This document shows, in pieces, positions 9,018-16,947 of a stretch of 64,000 nucleotides of DNA (position 1 is its first letter; the number at the start of each line of letters is the position of its first letter). The position numbers were made by a program, and so were the translations under genes. The notes under the pieces are model-generated. The model had not been told where the DNA came from. It saw only the letters and a list, made by a program, of their open reading frames with translations, and made no database searches. The DNA lies in the NCBI GenBank assembly GCA_031382085.1, contig JANMYM010000083.1:62001-126000 (forward strand). The letters are read 5' to 3'. Source of the DNA: UBA964 sp031382085 (lineage in GTDB: Bacteria > Pseudomonadota > Gammaproteobacteria > Steroidobacterales > Steroidobacteraceae).

Positions 9018-9749
9018 ATGCCGACGGTTCTGATTACAGGTGCGGGACGGGGTCTGGGTCTCGAGATGGCGCGCCAGTACCTCGCCGACGGCTGGCAGGT
9101 GATTGCCTGCGCACGCTCCCCGGATCGCTGCCCGGAGCTGAGCGCGCTGGCCGGCCAAGCTAACAAGCCGGGCGCGCAACTGGAAATCGTGGCGCTCGAT
9201 GTCACCGATCATGCGGCGATCGACGCGCTCGCGGAGAAGATGCGGGGTCAGCCCATCGATGTGCTGCTAAACAGCGCCGGTACCATGGGCGCGGGAAATT
9301 TCGCGGCGCAGGGTATTGCCTTCGGCAAGTTTGGCACGTCGGATTTTCCCGACTGGGAGCAGACCTTTCGTATCAACACCATCGGGCCGCTGAAGATGGC
9401 GGAGGCTTTTGTCACGCATGTGGCGCAGTCCAGGCAAAAGAAGATTGTCAGCCTCACCAGCATTATCGGATCGATAACCAAGAATACGATCGGTGGACTG
9501 TATGCGTACCGCGCGTCCAAAGCCGCCTTGAATGCCATCATGCATTCGCTGGCGATCGACCTGGGCCGCAAGTACCAGATCATTGCGATCCCGATCCATC
9601 CCGGCTGGGTGCGCACCGACATGGGGGGTCCGCGCGCCGACATCGATGCAGCGACCAGCGTGTCGGGCATGCGCGCGGTGATCGCGGGCCTCGACCTTGC
9701 CAAAGCGGGCCGCTATTGGATGTATAACGGCGAAGAACTGCCCTGGTAG
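9018..9749 (+). CDS. Classical short-chain dehydrogenase/reductase (SDR)
   Basis: 243 residues. Cofactor motif TGAGRGLG at residues 7-14, NSAG at the NNAG position, a catalytic Ser in LTSIIG, and the YRASK Tyr-Lys pair. The carbonyl reductase/C-factor-like SDR group is the best fit. An AAGGAG ribosome-binding site precedes the ATG at 9018. It resembles the SDR at 22204 in length and start (MPTV..ITGA), so the two are probable paralogues. It stands alone between divergent and convergent neighbours. The reaction is NAD(P)-dependent oxidation or reduction of an alcohol/ketone; substrate unknown. Confidence 0.88.
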   Translation: MPTVLITGAGRGLGLEMARQYLADGWQVIACARSPDRCPELSALAGQANKPGAQLEIVALDVTDHAAIDALAEKMRGQPIDVLLNSAGTMGAGNFAAQGIAFGKFGTSDFPDWEQTFRINTIGPLKMAEAFVTHVAQSRQKKIVSLTSIIGSITKNTIGGLYAYRASKAALNAIMHSLAIDLGRKYQIIAIPIHPGWVRTDMGGPRADIDAATSVSGMRAVIAGLDLAKAGRYWMYNGEELPW

Positions 9750-9758
9750 TTTGCCGGG

Positions 9759-10604
9759 CTAAGGCTGAACTAACGGCCGGTGAAAACCGGGGCCGCCCCA
9801 GTGTTCCCAAAGCGTATTGATCCTGCCGCCTTTGATATCAAGGCACAGGCAGGGACTGTTCACGTAGACGCTGCCATCCCTGCGCACACCCCGGCTTTGC
9901 AATTCAAAGGCCGTGCGCGAGCCGCCGCTGGTCTCGTGAAACATCTCGATCGCCATGCCGTTGGGATACATCGTCATCAGAAAGTCGCGGAACAGGCGCC
10001 TGGCGTCCGCCCGGCCGATGTAGGGACTGCGCGTGTTAGCTGTGGGCGGAAACCACAAGCGCACATCGTCCGACATCATGGCGAGAAACGCGTCCATGGC
10101 CGTTGCCGAGCCGCCCATGCCTGCGATCAACTGTGACATCGCCTGCCGCGCGGTGCTCCGCGCGTCGGCGTCGATGCTGCCGCGCGCGCCGCTGCCGTCG
10201 AGCTGGTCGCGGAAGAATCCCGGTCCACCCCAGTACTCCCAGAGCCCGGCGATTTGCTGGTCGCGCAAGCGCAGCGCAATGCAAGGGCTGTTCTGGTAGT
10301 CGCTGCCGTCCTGCTTCCTGCCGCGATCTTCGAACTGAAACAGAACCCGGTCCGGGCCCGTCAGCAACTGGTAGAGGCGCAGCTGCAGTCCGTCCGGGTA
10401 CAGCGGCGCAACGAACCCGCACAACAGTTGCCGGATGGCGTCGCGCCCCCGGTACGGACTGCTCGTGTTAGGCGTCGGCGGCAGCCACAATTCGGCGTCC
10501 GCGGTAAACAGATCGCAGAACATGCCGAGCGCATCCGCATCGCCGCGCAGGCCCTCGCGTAACAGCGCGAAGCTGTGCTGGCCAAGTTCCAGCCCGTTCA
10601 TCAC
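9759..10604 (-). CDS. Tandem SnoaL-like (NTF2-fold) domain protein
   Basis: 281 residues containing the same roughly 130-residue SnoaL-like unit twice. The first copy carries LWLPPTPNTSSPYRGRDA and LWEYWGGPGFFR; the second carries LWFPPTANTRSPYIGRADA and LWEHWGGPGFHR. NTF2-fold SnoaL proteins are cyclases, isomerases or hydratases of polyketide- or steroid-like small molecules, or simply ligand binders. The start is either GTG 10604 or the adjacent ATG 10601, directly after the TAG of the upstream gene at 10605. Last gene of the minus-strand operon 15688-9759. No signal peptide, unlike its operon neighbours. Confidence 0.85.
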   Translation of the reverse strand: MMNGLELGQHSFALLREGLRGDADALGMFCDLFTADAELWLPPTPNTSSPYRGRDAIRQLLCGFVAPLYPDGLQLRLYQLLTGPDRVLFQFEDRGRKQDGSDYQNSPCIALRLRDQQIAGLWEYWGGPGFFRDQLDGSGARGSIDADARSTARQAMSQLIAGMGGSATAMDAFLAMMSDDVRLWFPPTANTRSPYIGRADARRLFRDFLMTMYPNGMAIEMFHETSGGSRTAFELQSRGVRRDGSVYVNSPCLCLDIKGGRINTLWEHWGGPGFHRPLVQP

Positions 10605-11717
10605 CTAGCGGCGTTCCCGCCAGGCCTTGAGCAGCGCCTGTTCCCGGGTCTCATCGAGTCCCGCTTTCAATTTTTTCCGCTCTGCTTCGGGGCGCTGCAG
10701 ATGCCAGGCCAGGGTATCGCGCACGGTGTTAGCCAGCGGGCGCAGGGTCAGGCCCGCCGCCAGCGCGCGGTCGATGGGCGTCGCAGCGCCCGCGGCTTCG
10801 GTCCCTTCCTCAGGGAACCATGCGGGCATGTCGGACCAGGGTTCGACTTTCTGTTTGGCGAGGAAGGCGGCCGGGATCCAGCTGACAGTCGAGCGGGGTT
10901 TCGGCTTGACGAACTGCGCTGCAGCCCGAATGGATTCGTCCAGCACCTGGCCCATCGTCACCACCTTCGGTTTGGTCACCACATTGAATGTGCCAGAGGT
11001 TTCCTGTTCGACGCAGCGCAGCGTGAAAGCGGCGAGATCGCGCACGTCGATAATCTGGATGTGTTCGCCCGGGCCGCCGGGCGCCGCGATCTCGCCGCCA
11101 CGCGCGGCGCGCGCGGGCCAGTAGGTGAAGCGATCGGTGTTGTCGTCCGGGCCGACGATCAGGCCCGGGCGCAGCACCGTGGCCTTGCCGCCATAGACCT
11201 TGTACGCAGCCTGTTCACACAGCGCCTTCAGCGGACCATAGGTTTCACCATCGACTTTCTCGATCGTCTCATCCGCCAGTTTGCCGACGACTGAATCCTC
11301 GCCGCGCGGCACCCTGAAATCCGGATAGACGGAAATCGAAGACACGAAAACGTAGCGCGGTACGTTAGGCAGCAGCAGTTGCGCCGCGAGACTGACATGA
11401 CGTGGTACGTAACCAGAGTTGTCGATCACGGCGTCGAATTTGCGATCCTTGAGCCCGTCCAGTACGCCGTTGCGGTCGCCCTTGATGCGCTCGATTTGCG
11501 GAAACAGGTCCGTCTTGGTACGACCGCGATTGAAGAACGTGATCTTGTGGCCGCGTGCCAGCGCCAGCTGCGTCATGTGCACGCCGATGAAGCGTGTGCC
11601 TCCGAGGATCAGGAGGCTGAGCGGCTTGCTGGCCTTGGCGGCCGCAAAGACCCGGCTCTCTGCTAACGTGGCGGCGACGAGCGCCGACGTCGCGGCAATA
11701 AATTCACGGCGTTGCAT
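10605..11717 (-). CDS. Tat-exported NAD-dependent epimerase/dehydratase-like protein
   Basis: 370 residues. The N-terminus has a twin-arginine signal (MQRREFIAATSALVAATLA, ending near AAA-K), followed by a Rossmann motif LLILGGTRFIGVHMTQLAL and the extended-SDR pattern VFVSSISVYP. The fold is that of NAD-dependent epimerases and isoflavone-reductase-like proteins. Tat export would allow the protein to fold with bound cofactor before leaving the cytoplasm, which would explain an NAD enzyme with a signal sequence. The ATG overlaps the stop of the upstream peptidase by one base. Periplasmic location is inferred; substrate unknown. Confidence 0.84.
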   Translation of the reverse strand: MQRREFIAATSALVAATLAESRVFAAAKASKPLSLLILGGTRFIGVHMTQLALARGHKITFFNRGRTKTDLFPQIERIKGDRNGVLDGLKDRKFDAVIDNSGYVPRHVSLAAQLLLPNVPRYVFVSSISVYPDFRVPRGEDSVVGKLADETIEKVDGETYGPLKALCEQAAYKVYGGKATVLRPGLIVGPDDNTDRFTYWPARAARGGEIAAPGGPGEHIQIIDVRDLAAFTLRCVEQETSGTFNVVTKPKVVTMGQVLDESIRAAAQFVKPKPRSTVSWIPAAFLAKQKVEPWSDMPAWFPEEGTEAAGAATPIDRALAAGLTLRPLANTVRDTLAWHLQRPEAERKKLKAGLDETREQALLKAWRERR

Positions 11718-13792
11718 CAGCGTGCTCCTGCGGGGGCGTATTTTTCCAGCCAGTCTTTCTGGGCTTGATACCAGAACAGGGAATTCTGCGGTTTCAGCAC
11801 CCAGTGGTTCTCATCGGGGAAATACAGCAGCTTCGATGGCACGCCGCGCTTTTGCAGCGTGTTGAATAGCTCGAAACCCTGGTTGACCGGCACACGCCGG
11901 TCGAGCTGGCCATGAATGACCAGCGTCGGCGTGTTGAAATTGCCGGCGCTGGTGTGCGGCGAGTAGCGGGCAAATTCCTCGGGCTTTTCCCAGAATTCAA
12001 AGAAGCGGTCTTTTTCCGCGCCGTAGTCCGCCGCCAGTTGCGTAAACTCGTTGTAGACCGCCGCATGCGCTACCAGCGCCTTGAAGGGGTGCGGCCGGCC
12101 TAACAAAGTACTGGCGAGAAACCCGCCATAACTGCCACCGCCCGCCGCTATGCGATCGCGATCGACGAAGGGTTTGGCCATGAGCCATTCCGCCGCCTTG
12201 ATGGTGTCTTCGTACGGCAGGGTAACGCGGTCCGGATTGATCGAATCGCCGAACTCCTGGCCGAATCCACTGGAACCGTGAAAGTTGTGCCAGGTGACGA
12301 TGTAACCCCAGCCCGCGAATACATGCGCGTTCCAGCGCCACTGCACCGCATTGGGGATGCCGTTATGCGGGCCGCCATGCAGCAGCATGTAGACCGGATA
12401 TTTCCTGTTCGGATCGAAATCCGGCGGGTAAACGACCCACATCTGGATCGCATCGCCGCGTGCACCGGCGTAGGTCACGCTTTCGACCTTGCCGAGCCTC
12501 AGCGAACCCAGCGCAACCTCATTGAAATGGCTGAGCGTGCGGGCGTTGCCGTTCGCGAGCGTCAGCTCGACCAGCGTCGGCGGTTCATCGAAACTCTGAC
12601 GGATCGCGACGGCGCGCGGTGACTTCGCCTTCCGCGACTGGCCGATAGCGAGCCCCGAGAAACTTGGATTGGTCGTTAACGCGCGCGGCTTGTCGCTGCC
12701 GACGTCGAAACGCCAGATGCGCGTGGTCGCGGCGTCCTCGATCGCACCTAACAGAGCGCTGGAGTCCGGCAGCCATTTGAGTCCGTCGGCGGAACGATCC
12801 CAGGAGCCACTTAGGTCGCGCAGTGCGCCATCCGCGCGATTGACCAGTGTCAGCCGGCGTCGGTCCGAGTAGAAGCCTTTGATGCTCTGGCGCACGTAGG
12901 CGAGCCAGCGGCCGTTCGGGCTGTAGCTGGGCGCCAGGTCGTCCGCCTTGTTAGCTTCGGTGACATCGCGCGCCGGCTTGCAGCCGCAGGACGGGATGAT
13001 GAAGATGTCATAGCTGGGGTCGTTGCCGGCGCGGTCGACGTCGACGACAAACGCGATTTCTTCGCCGTCCGGTGCGATGGCATAGGATTCATCGTCGTAG
13101 CTCGAACGCGATAATGAATAGCCCGACAGGCGCGTGATCGCAACCGGCTCGGGCGTGCTGCCGGCGACCGAATCGACCGCGATGGCGAATATGTGCGGCT
13201 CGCGGTCGTCCAGAAAGTGATCCCAGTGTGCAATCGGCGCACGGCTCCATAGTCTGGCCTGCACCTTGCTGTCGTCGCGCTCTTTCTTGCGCTTGTCCTG
13301 ATCGGGCCACGACGCGAGATCGGTCCAGATACTGCTGACGAACGCGATACGCTTGCCGTCCGGGAACCATTTCGGCGTATCCGCACCGGTGGGCACGTTA
13401 GTAATGCGGCGCGCCTCACCGCCGTCTACCGCGATCACGTAGATCTGAGACTCCTTGTCGTCACCACGCTTCGAGACAAACGCGATGCGCGTGCCGTCGG
13501 GCGAAAACACCGGCGAGGTATCCGCGGCCGTATCGGTGGTCAATGGCCGGGCGGCGCCGTCATCCAGCGGCAGCATCCAGAGATCCGTAAAGCCCTTGTT
13601 CTCCTTGATGTCGTAGCGCGTAACGGGTACGACTGCGATTCGTCCGTCGGGTGACAGTGCCGGGCCGCCGAGCCTTTGCAGGCCCCACATTTTTTCCGAG
13701 GTCAGGATTTCGGTACCGGCCGCGCTGGCGCTGACAGCTAACAAAAGCGACAGCAAGGCACCCGCGAGAAGCGCGAGTCTTGGCTTATTCAT
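11717..13792 (-). CDS. Secreted prolyl oligopeptidase-family (S9) peptidase
   Basis: 691 residues with a Sec signal (LALLAGALLSLLLAVSASA). The first two thirds form a TolB/WD-like beta-propeller (repeats such as SPDGTRIAFVSKRGDDKESQ and FPDGKRIAFVSSI), and the last third is an alpha/beta hydrolase. The catalytic triad is visible: Ser554 in GGGSYGGFLAS, Asp631 in HGQLDRRVP and His663 in ENHWVLKP. The S9C/acylaminoacyl-peptidase group cleaves short peptides. Periplasmic or extracellular action is likely. It sits between exported cofactor enzymes, overlapping both neighbours (ATGA at 13789-13792; 1 bp at 11717). Confidence 0.92.
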   Translation of the reverse strand: MNKPRLALLAGALLSLLLAVSASAAGTEILTSEKMWGLQRLGGPALSPDGRIAVVPVTRYDIKENKGFTDLWMLPLDDGAARPLTTDTAADTSPVFSPDGTRIAFVSKRGDDKESQIYVIAVDGGEARRITNVPTGADTPKWFPDGKRIAFVSSIWTDLASWPDQDKRKKERDDSKVQARLWSRAPIAHWDHFLDDREPHIFAIAVDSVAGSTPEPVAITRLSGYSLSRSSYDDESYAIAPDGEEIAFVVDVDRAGNDPSYDIFIIPSCGCKPARDVTEANKADDLAPSYSPNGRWLAYVRQSIKGFYSDRRRLTLVNRADGALRDLSGSWDRSADGLKWLPDSSALLGAIEDAATTRIWRFDVGSDKPRALTTNPSFSGLAIGQSRKAKSPRAVAIRQSFDEPPTLVELTLANGNARTLSHFNEVALGSLRLGKVESVTYAGARGDAIQMWVVYPPDFDPNRKYPVYMLLHGGPHNGIPNAVQWRWNAHVFAGWGYIVTWHNFHGSSGFGQEFGDSINPDRVTLPYEDTIKAAEWLMAKPFVDRDRIAAGGGSYGGFLASTLLGRPHPFKALVAHAAVYNEFTQLAADYGAEKDRFFEFWEKPEEFARYSPHTSAGNFNTPTLVIHGQLDRRVPVNQGFELFNTLQKRGVPSKLLYFPDENHWVLKPQNSLFWYQAQKDWLEKYAPAGAR

Positions 13793-14868
13793 GCGCGAAT
13801 TATGCGCCGCATGACCGGCAAAACGTAGTCCATTTCGGCGCTGGTGCCGATCGTGATGCGGTTCCAGTCGGGAAACAAATCGAACGGCCGGCTGACTTCG
13901 ATTTTTTCGGCCTGCATGGCCTTGGAAAAATCCACCGACGGCATGCCGACCTTTGTGAATATGAAATTGCCCTGGGGTTTGGCGTATCGAATCCCCATTT
14001 CGTCGAGCATGGCGCTGAGCCTCTTGCGGTCTGCCAGCAGCGAATTGCGGGTCGCAGCCAGGAATTGCGTGTCGTCCAGGCTGGCACTGGCGGCCGCCAG
14101 TCCGAGCGTGTTAGGTATGGTGGTCGAATAGCGGCGCAGGCGCGCCGCGACATCCGGCCGGGCGACCGCATAGCCGACGCGCATGCCCGCCAGGCCGTGA
14201 ATCTTGGAGAATGTGCGCAGGATGACCACGTTGGCGCCTTCGCGCACCAGGTCCACCATGCTTTCCGTGGCGCCAGCGTCGATGAGGTCCAGGTAGGCCT
14301 CGTCGACCACCACCAGTGCGTGCTGCGATTGTTCGCGGCAAAACTGCCGCAGGGTGGCGCCATCGATCACCGTACCGGTCGGGTTGTTAGGGTTGCAGAC
14401 ATAGATCAGCGACGTGTTGGCGCTGGTCGCGGCGGCCATCGCCGGCAGGTCGTGCGCGAGGTTTGCATCCAGGGGTACTTTGCGCAGCTCGCAGCCGAGC
14501 TTGGTGGCATAGGCCATGATGAATTCGAAGGTGGGCCAGCCGCAGACCAACTCGCCGCGGTCGCAAAACGCGATTGCCAGCGTGTTCAGCAGTTCACCGG
14601 AGCCGGAACCCAGCACGATCTGGCCCTTGCCGACCTGCTCGCGTTTCTGGAGTTTTTCCACCAGGTCGGAGTACTGGCGGCCGGCGTAGCGGCATGCTTC
14701 GTCGGTGTTAGCTGCGATGGCGGCGCGGGCCATTGGGCCGGGACCGTACGGGTTCTCATTGCCGGAGATACGAATCGGGAACTTGGCCGCGGGTTTGGCC
14801 AGCGCCGCCGAGCCGATGGCGGCGGTTCCAAGCAGCAAGAGGTTACGGCGATCTAATAGCAGTGTCAT
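13789..14868 (-). CDS. Class I/II aminotransferase (HisC-like) with Tat-type leader
   Basis: 359 residues from ATG 14868, chosen because an AGGAG lies 6 bp upstream; the longer frame has no ribosome site. PLP-enzyme features are NENPYGPGP, VCNPNNPTGT, VVDEAYLDL and the PLP lysine in RTFSKIHGLAGMRVGYA, all typical of histidinol-phosphate-type aminotransferases. The leader LDRRNLLLLGTAAIGSAALA is a probable Tat signal, so this PLP enzyme appears to be exported folded. It overlaps the racemase-like gene upstream by 26 bp and the S9 peptidase downstream by 4 bp. It may act on amino acids released by the peptidase; this is an inference. Confidence 0.86.
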   Translation of the reverse strand: MTLLLDRRNLLLLGTAAIGSAALAKPAAKFPIRISGNENPYGPGPMARAAIAANTDEACRYAGRQYSDLVEKLQKREQVGKGQIVLGSGSGELLNTLAIAFCDRGELVCGWPTFEFIMAYATKLGCELRKVPLDANLAHDLPAMAAATSANTSLIYVCNPNNPTGTVIDGATLRQFCREQSQHALVVVDEAYLDLIDAGATESMVDLVREGANVVILRTFSKIHGLAGMRVGYAVARPDVAARLRRYSTTIPNTLGLAAASASLDDTQFLAATRNSLLADRKRLSAMLDEMGIRYAKPQGNFIFTKVGMPSVDFSKAMQAEKIEVSRPFDLFPDWNRITIGTSAEMDYVLPVMRRIIRA

Positions 14869-15688
14869 TTGCATCTCCTGATTCACACACGGGACAGTCT
14901 GGTTCACGGGCAATCGGATTCGTCGCCTGGACGCCGGCCCAGGCGTCGACGAGCGTCACGAGCTGCGTACCGTCGGAACGCGGCGCGCGACGACCCTGGG
15001 GCGTGCCCGCAGCAGCGATACTCGCCGCCAGGCCAACGCGTGAGCTCTCCAGGACCGGGAACGCACAGGCCGCAGCCAGCGCCGGGCCGATTGGCGCCAT
15101 GCAGGTGCAACCTAACACGATGCATCCGGCGCCATGTATTGCGACCGCGCGGTTGCAGGCGTCGCGCAATTGTTCCACCACGGTCGGTTCATGGCGGTGC
15201 ATGCGTTCCATGATGCTGTCGTCGCCGCCAAGTCTCGCGAGCTCGGATTCCGGTGACACGTGCTCGATGTTCACGCAGCGTTCCGTCAGACCGAGCGCGC
15301 GCAGCCGCTCTGCATAAAGAAAACCCATGGATTCCGGCCAGACGGTGACTATCGCAAAGCGCTCTGTGTGGCGCGCCGCCGCCATCAGGGCGGCCTCGCC
15401 AGCGCCGACGACCGGAATAGCGAGCACCGCGCGCATCGCGTCGATGCCGTAGTCGGCGAACGAGTTGATGAAGATCGCATCCGCCAACGGCGCAGCTTTC
15501 TGGGCGGCATCGACGTATCCAACATCGACCACCAGGCGTTCGTAGGGAGTGCGTGCAAACGCCGACAACCGGACCGGCGCTGCCCAGGGCTCGGCGGCAT
15601 CACGCTCGAAAAAGTGCGGCGGCAATTCCGAGCGGGTGGTGCCGCTGCCGAGCACCGCGATTCGGGGTTTCATGGCCACGGAGCGCAT
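14843..15688 (-). CDS. Asp/Glu/hydantoin racemase-family protein lacking the first catalytic Cys
   Basis: 281 residues from ATG 15688, supported by a GGAGG 4 bp upstream; ATG 15673 is an alternative. The fold family is clear from AVLGSGTT at the N-terminus and VLGCTCMAPIG at the second cysteine (Cys194). At the first catalytic position the usual Cys is Ser76 (INSFADYGIDA). Two-cysteine racemases need both residues, whereas arylmalonate decarboxylase and some isomerases in the superfamily use only one, so racemase activity is doubtful. No signal peptide. It heads the minus-strand operon down to 9759 and is divergent from the flavin monooxygenase at 15772. Confidence 0.8.
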   Translation of the reverse strand: MRSVAMKPRIAVLGSGTTRSELPPHFFERDAAEPWAAPVRLSAFARTPYERLVVDVGYVDAAQKAAPLADAIFINSFADYGIDAMRAVLAIPVVGAGEAALMAAARHTERFAIVTVWPESMGFLYAERLRALGLTERCVNIEHVSPESELARLGGDDSIMERMHRHEPTVVEQLRDACNRAVAIHGAGCIVLGCTCMAPIGPALAAACAFPVLESSRVGLAASIAAAGTPQGRRAPRSDGTQLVTLVDAWAGVQATNPIAREPDCPVCESGDANDTAIRSP

Positions 15689-15771
15689 TATGCCTCCGCT
15701 ACGCGAGCAACTCAGCAGTGGGCGCACGTTATTTCTTGACCTGGCCCGGCAACACTTGGACTCTTGCTGCC

Positions 15772-16947
15772 GTGGATACCGAGTACGCGTCTTTGATGGA
15801 ACGTGCCCGCGACGCGGTGCCGCGGCTGCGCGAGCGTGCCCAGGCCGCGGAGCTCGCGCGGCGCGTGCCCGACGTGACGATCGATGAATTGCAGGCGGCA
15901 CAGCTGTTTGACCTGCAGAAACCGCGGCGTTTTGGTGGATTCGAACTCGGTATGCCCGAATTCGTGGACATCGTCGCCACCGTCGGACGCGGCTGCGGGT
16001 CCACGGCCTGGATCCTGGGCGTGACCGCCGAGCGTGCCTGGTTGTTAGCCAAGTTCTCCGCGCAGGCGCAGGACGATGTCTGGGGCGGTCAGCGCAACGC
16101 GCTCATCACGTCGTCGATTACACCCAACGGCAAGGCCGTGCCGGTGCCTGGTGGCTACCGCGTCACCGGGCGCTGGAATTTTGTCAGTGGCATCGACTGC
16201 GCGGACTGGTGCGTATTCTCGACCATCGCCCCGCCGCTTGAGGGAGGGGGCGCCAACCGCTTTATTTGCGTGTTGCTGCCACGCGCCCAGTGCGAAGTAA
16301 TTGATACCTGGCATGTGGCCGGGTTGGCCGCCACCGGCAGCCGGGACGTCGCGCTGACCGATGTGTACATCCCCGAACATCGCACGGTTTCCATGCAGGA
16401 ACTGAAGGAGGGCGGCGGTCCGGGCCTCGAAGCTAACAAAGCGCCGCTGTTCCACCTGCCCCTGATCGCGCTTAACCCGTTTGCAATTCTCGCACCGCTG
16501 TTAGGAATCGCCGCTGGCGCGCTGGACCTGACAGTTAGCGGCGCACAGGCGCGCAAGCTGGTGACGACCGGCGCCAGCGCCGCCAGCCAGCAGATCGTGC
16601 AGATGAAGATTGCTGAGTCGGCGGCGGACATCGATGCGGCACGCGCCCTGATCCACGCCGATTGCCGTGAGTGCATGCAGGCTGTCGAAAGCGGTGGCAG
16701 TGTTTCGGTCGCGTTGCGCCTGCAGGTGCGGCGCAACCAGGCCTACTGCGCAAAACTGCTGGTCGCGGCGGTGGATCGATTGTTCACGGTCGCGGGCGGT
16801 CGCGGGATCTATCTTGATAACCACATGCAGCGCGCGTTTCGCGACGCGCATGCGGCAGGCGCGCATCTCGGTCTGTCCTGGGATCTGTGCGGCACCATGT
16901 GGGGCCAGCACGCGCTGGGGCTGGAAGTGACCAATGCCGCCTACTGA
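15772..16947 (+). CDS. Flavin-dependent monooxygenase, HsaA/acyl-CoA dehydrogenase-fold (group D)
   Basis: 391 residues from GTG 15772 (ATG 15796 is possible). The acyl-CoA dehydrogenase fold is seen in FDLQKPRRFGGFELGMPEF, GRGCGSTAWILGV and GRWNFVSGIDCADW, which match two-component monooxygenases such as HsaA (steroid A-ring hydroxylation) and HpaB-like p-hydroxyphenylacetate hydroxylases. Such enzymes need a separate flavin reductase, which I do not see in the window. A TTGACC at 15736 and GACTCT at 15759 (17 bp apart) could be its promoter. Overlaps the MFS transporter at 16934 by 14 bp. Aromatic or steroid ring hydroxylation is likely; substrate unknown. Confidence 0.84.
   Translation: MDTEYASLMERARDAVPRLRERAQAAELARRVPDVTIDELQAAQLFDLQKPRRFGGFELGMPEFVDIVATVGRGCGSTAWILGVTAERAWLLAKFSAQAQDDVWGGQRNALITSSITPNGKAVPVPGGYRVTGRWNFVSGIDCADWCVFSTIAPPLEGGGANRFICVLLPRAQCEVIDTWHVAGLAATGSRDVALTDVYIPEHRTVSMQELKEGGGPGLEANKAPLFHLPLIALNPFAILAPLLGIAAGALDLTVSGAQARKLVTTGASAASQQIVQMKIAESAADIDAARALIHADCRECMQAVESGGSVSVALRLQVRRNQAYCAKLLVAAVDRLFTVAGGRGIYLDNHMQRAFRDAHAAGAHLGLSWDLCGTMWGQHALGLEVTNAAY

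Noticed and set aside
13780..14856. A 358-codon plus-strand frame
   Set aside because: It is fully antisense to the aminotransferase with intact PLP motifs; long antisense frames are expected in GC-rich coding DNA.
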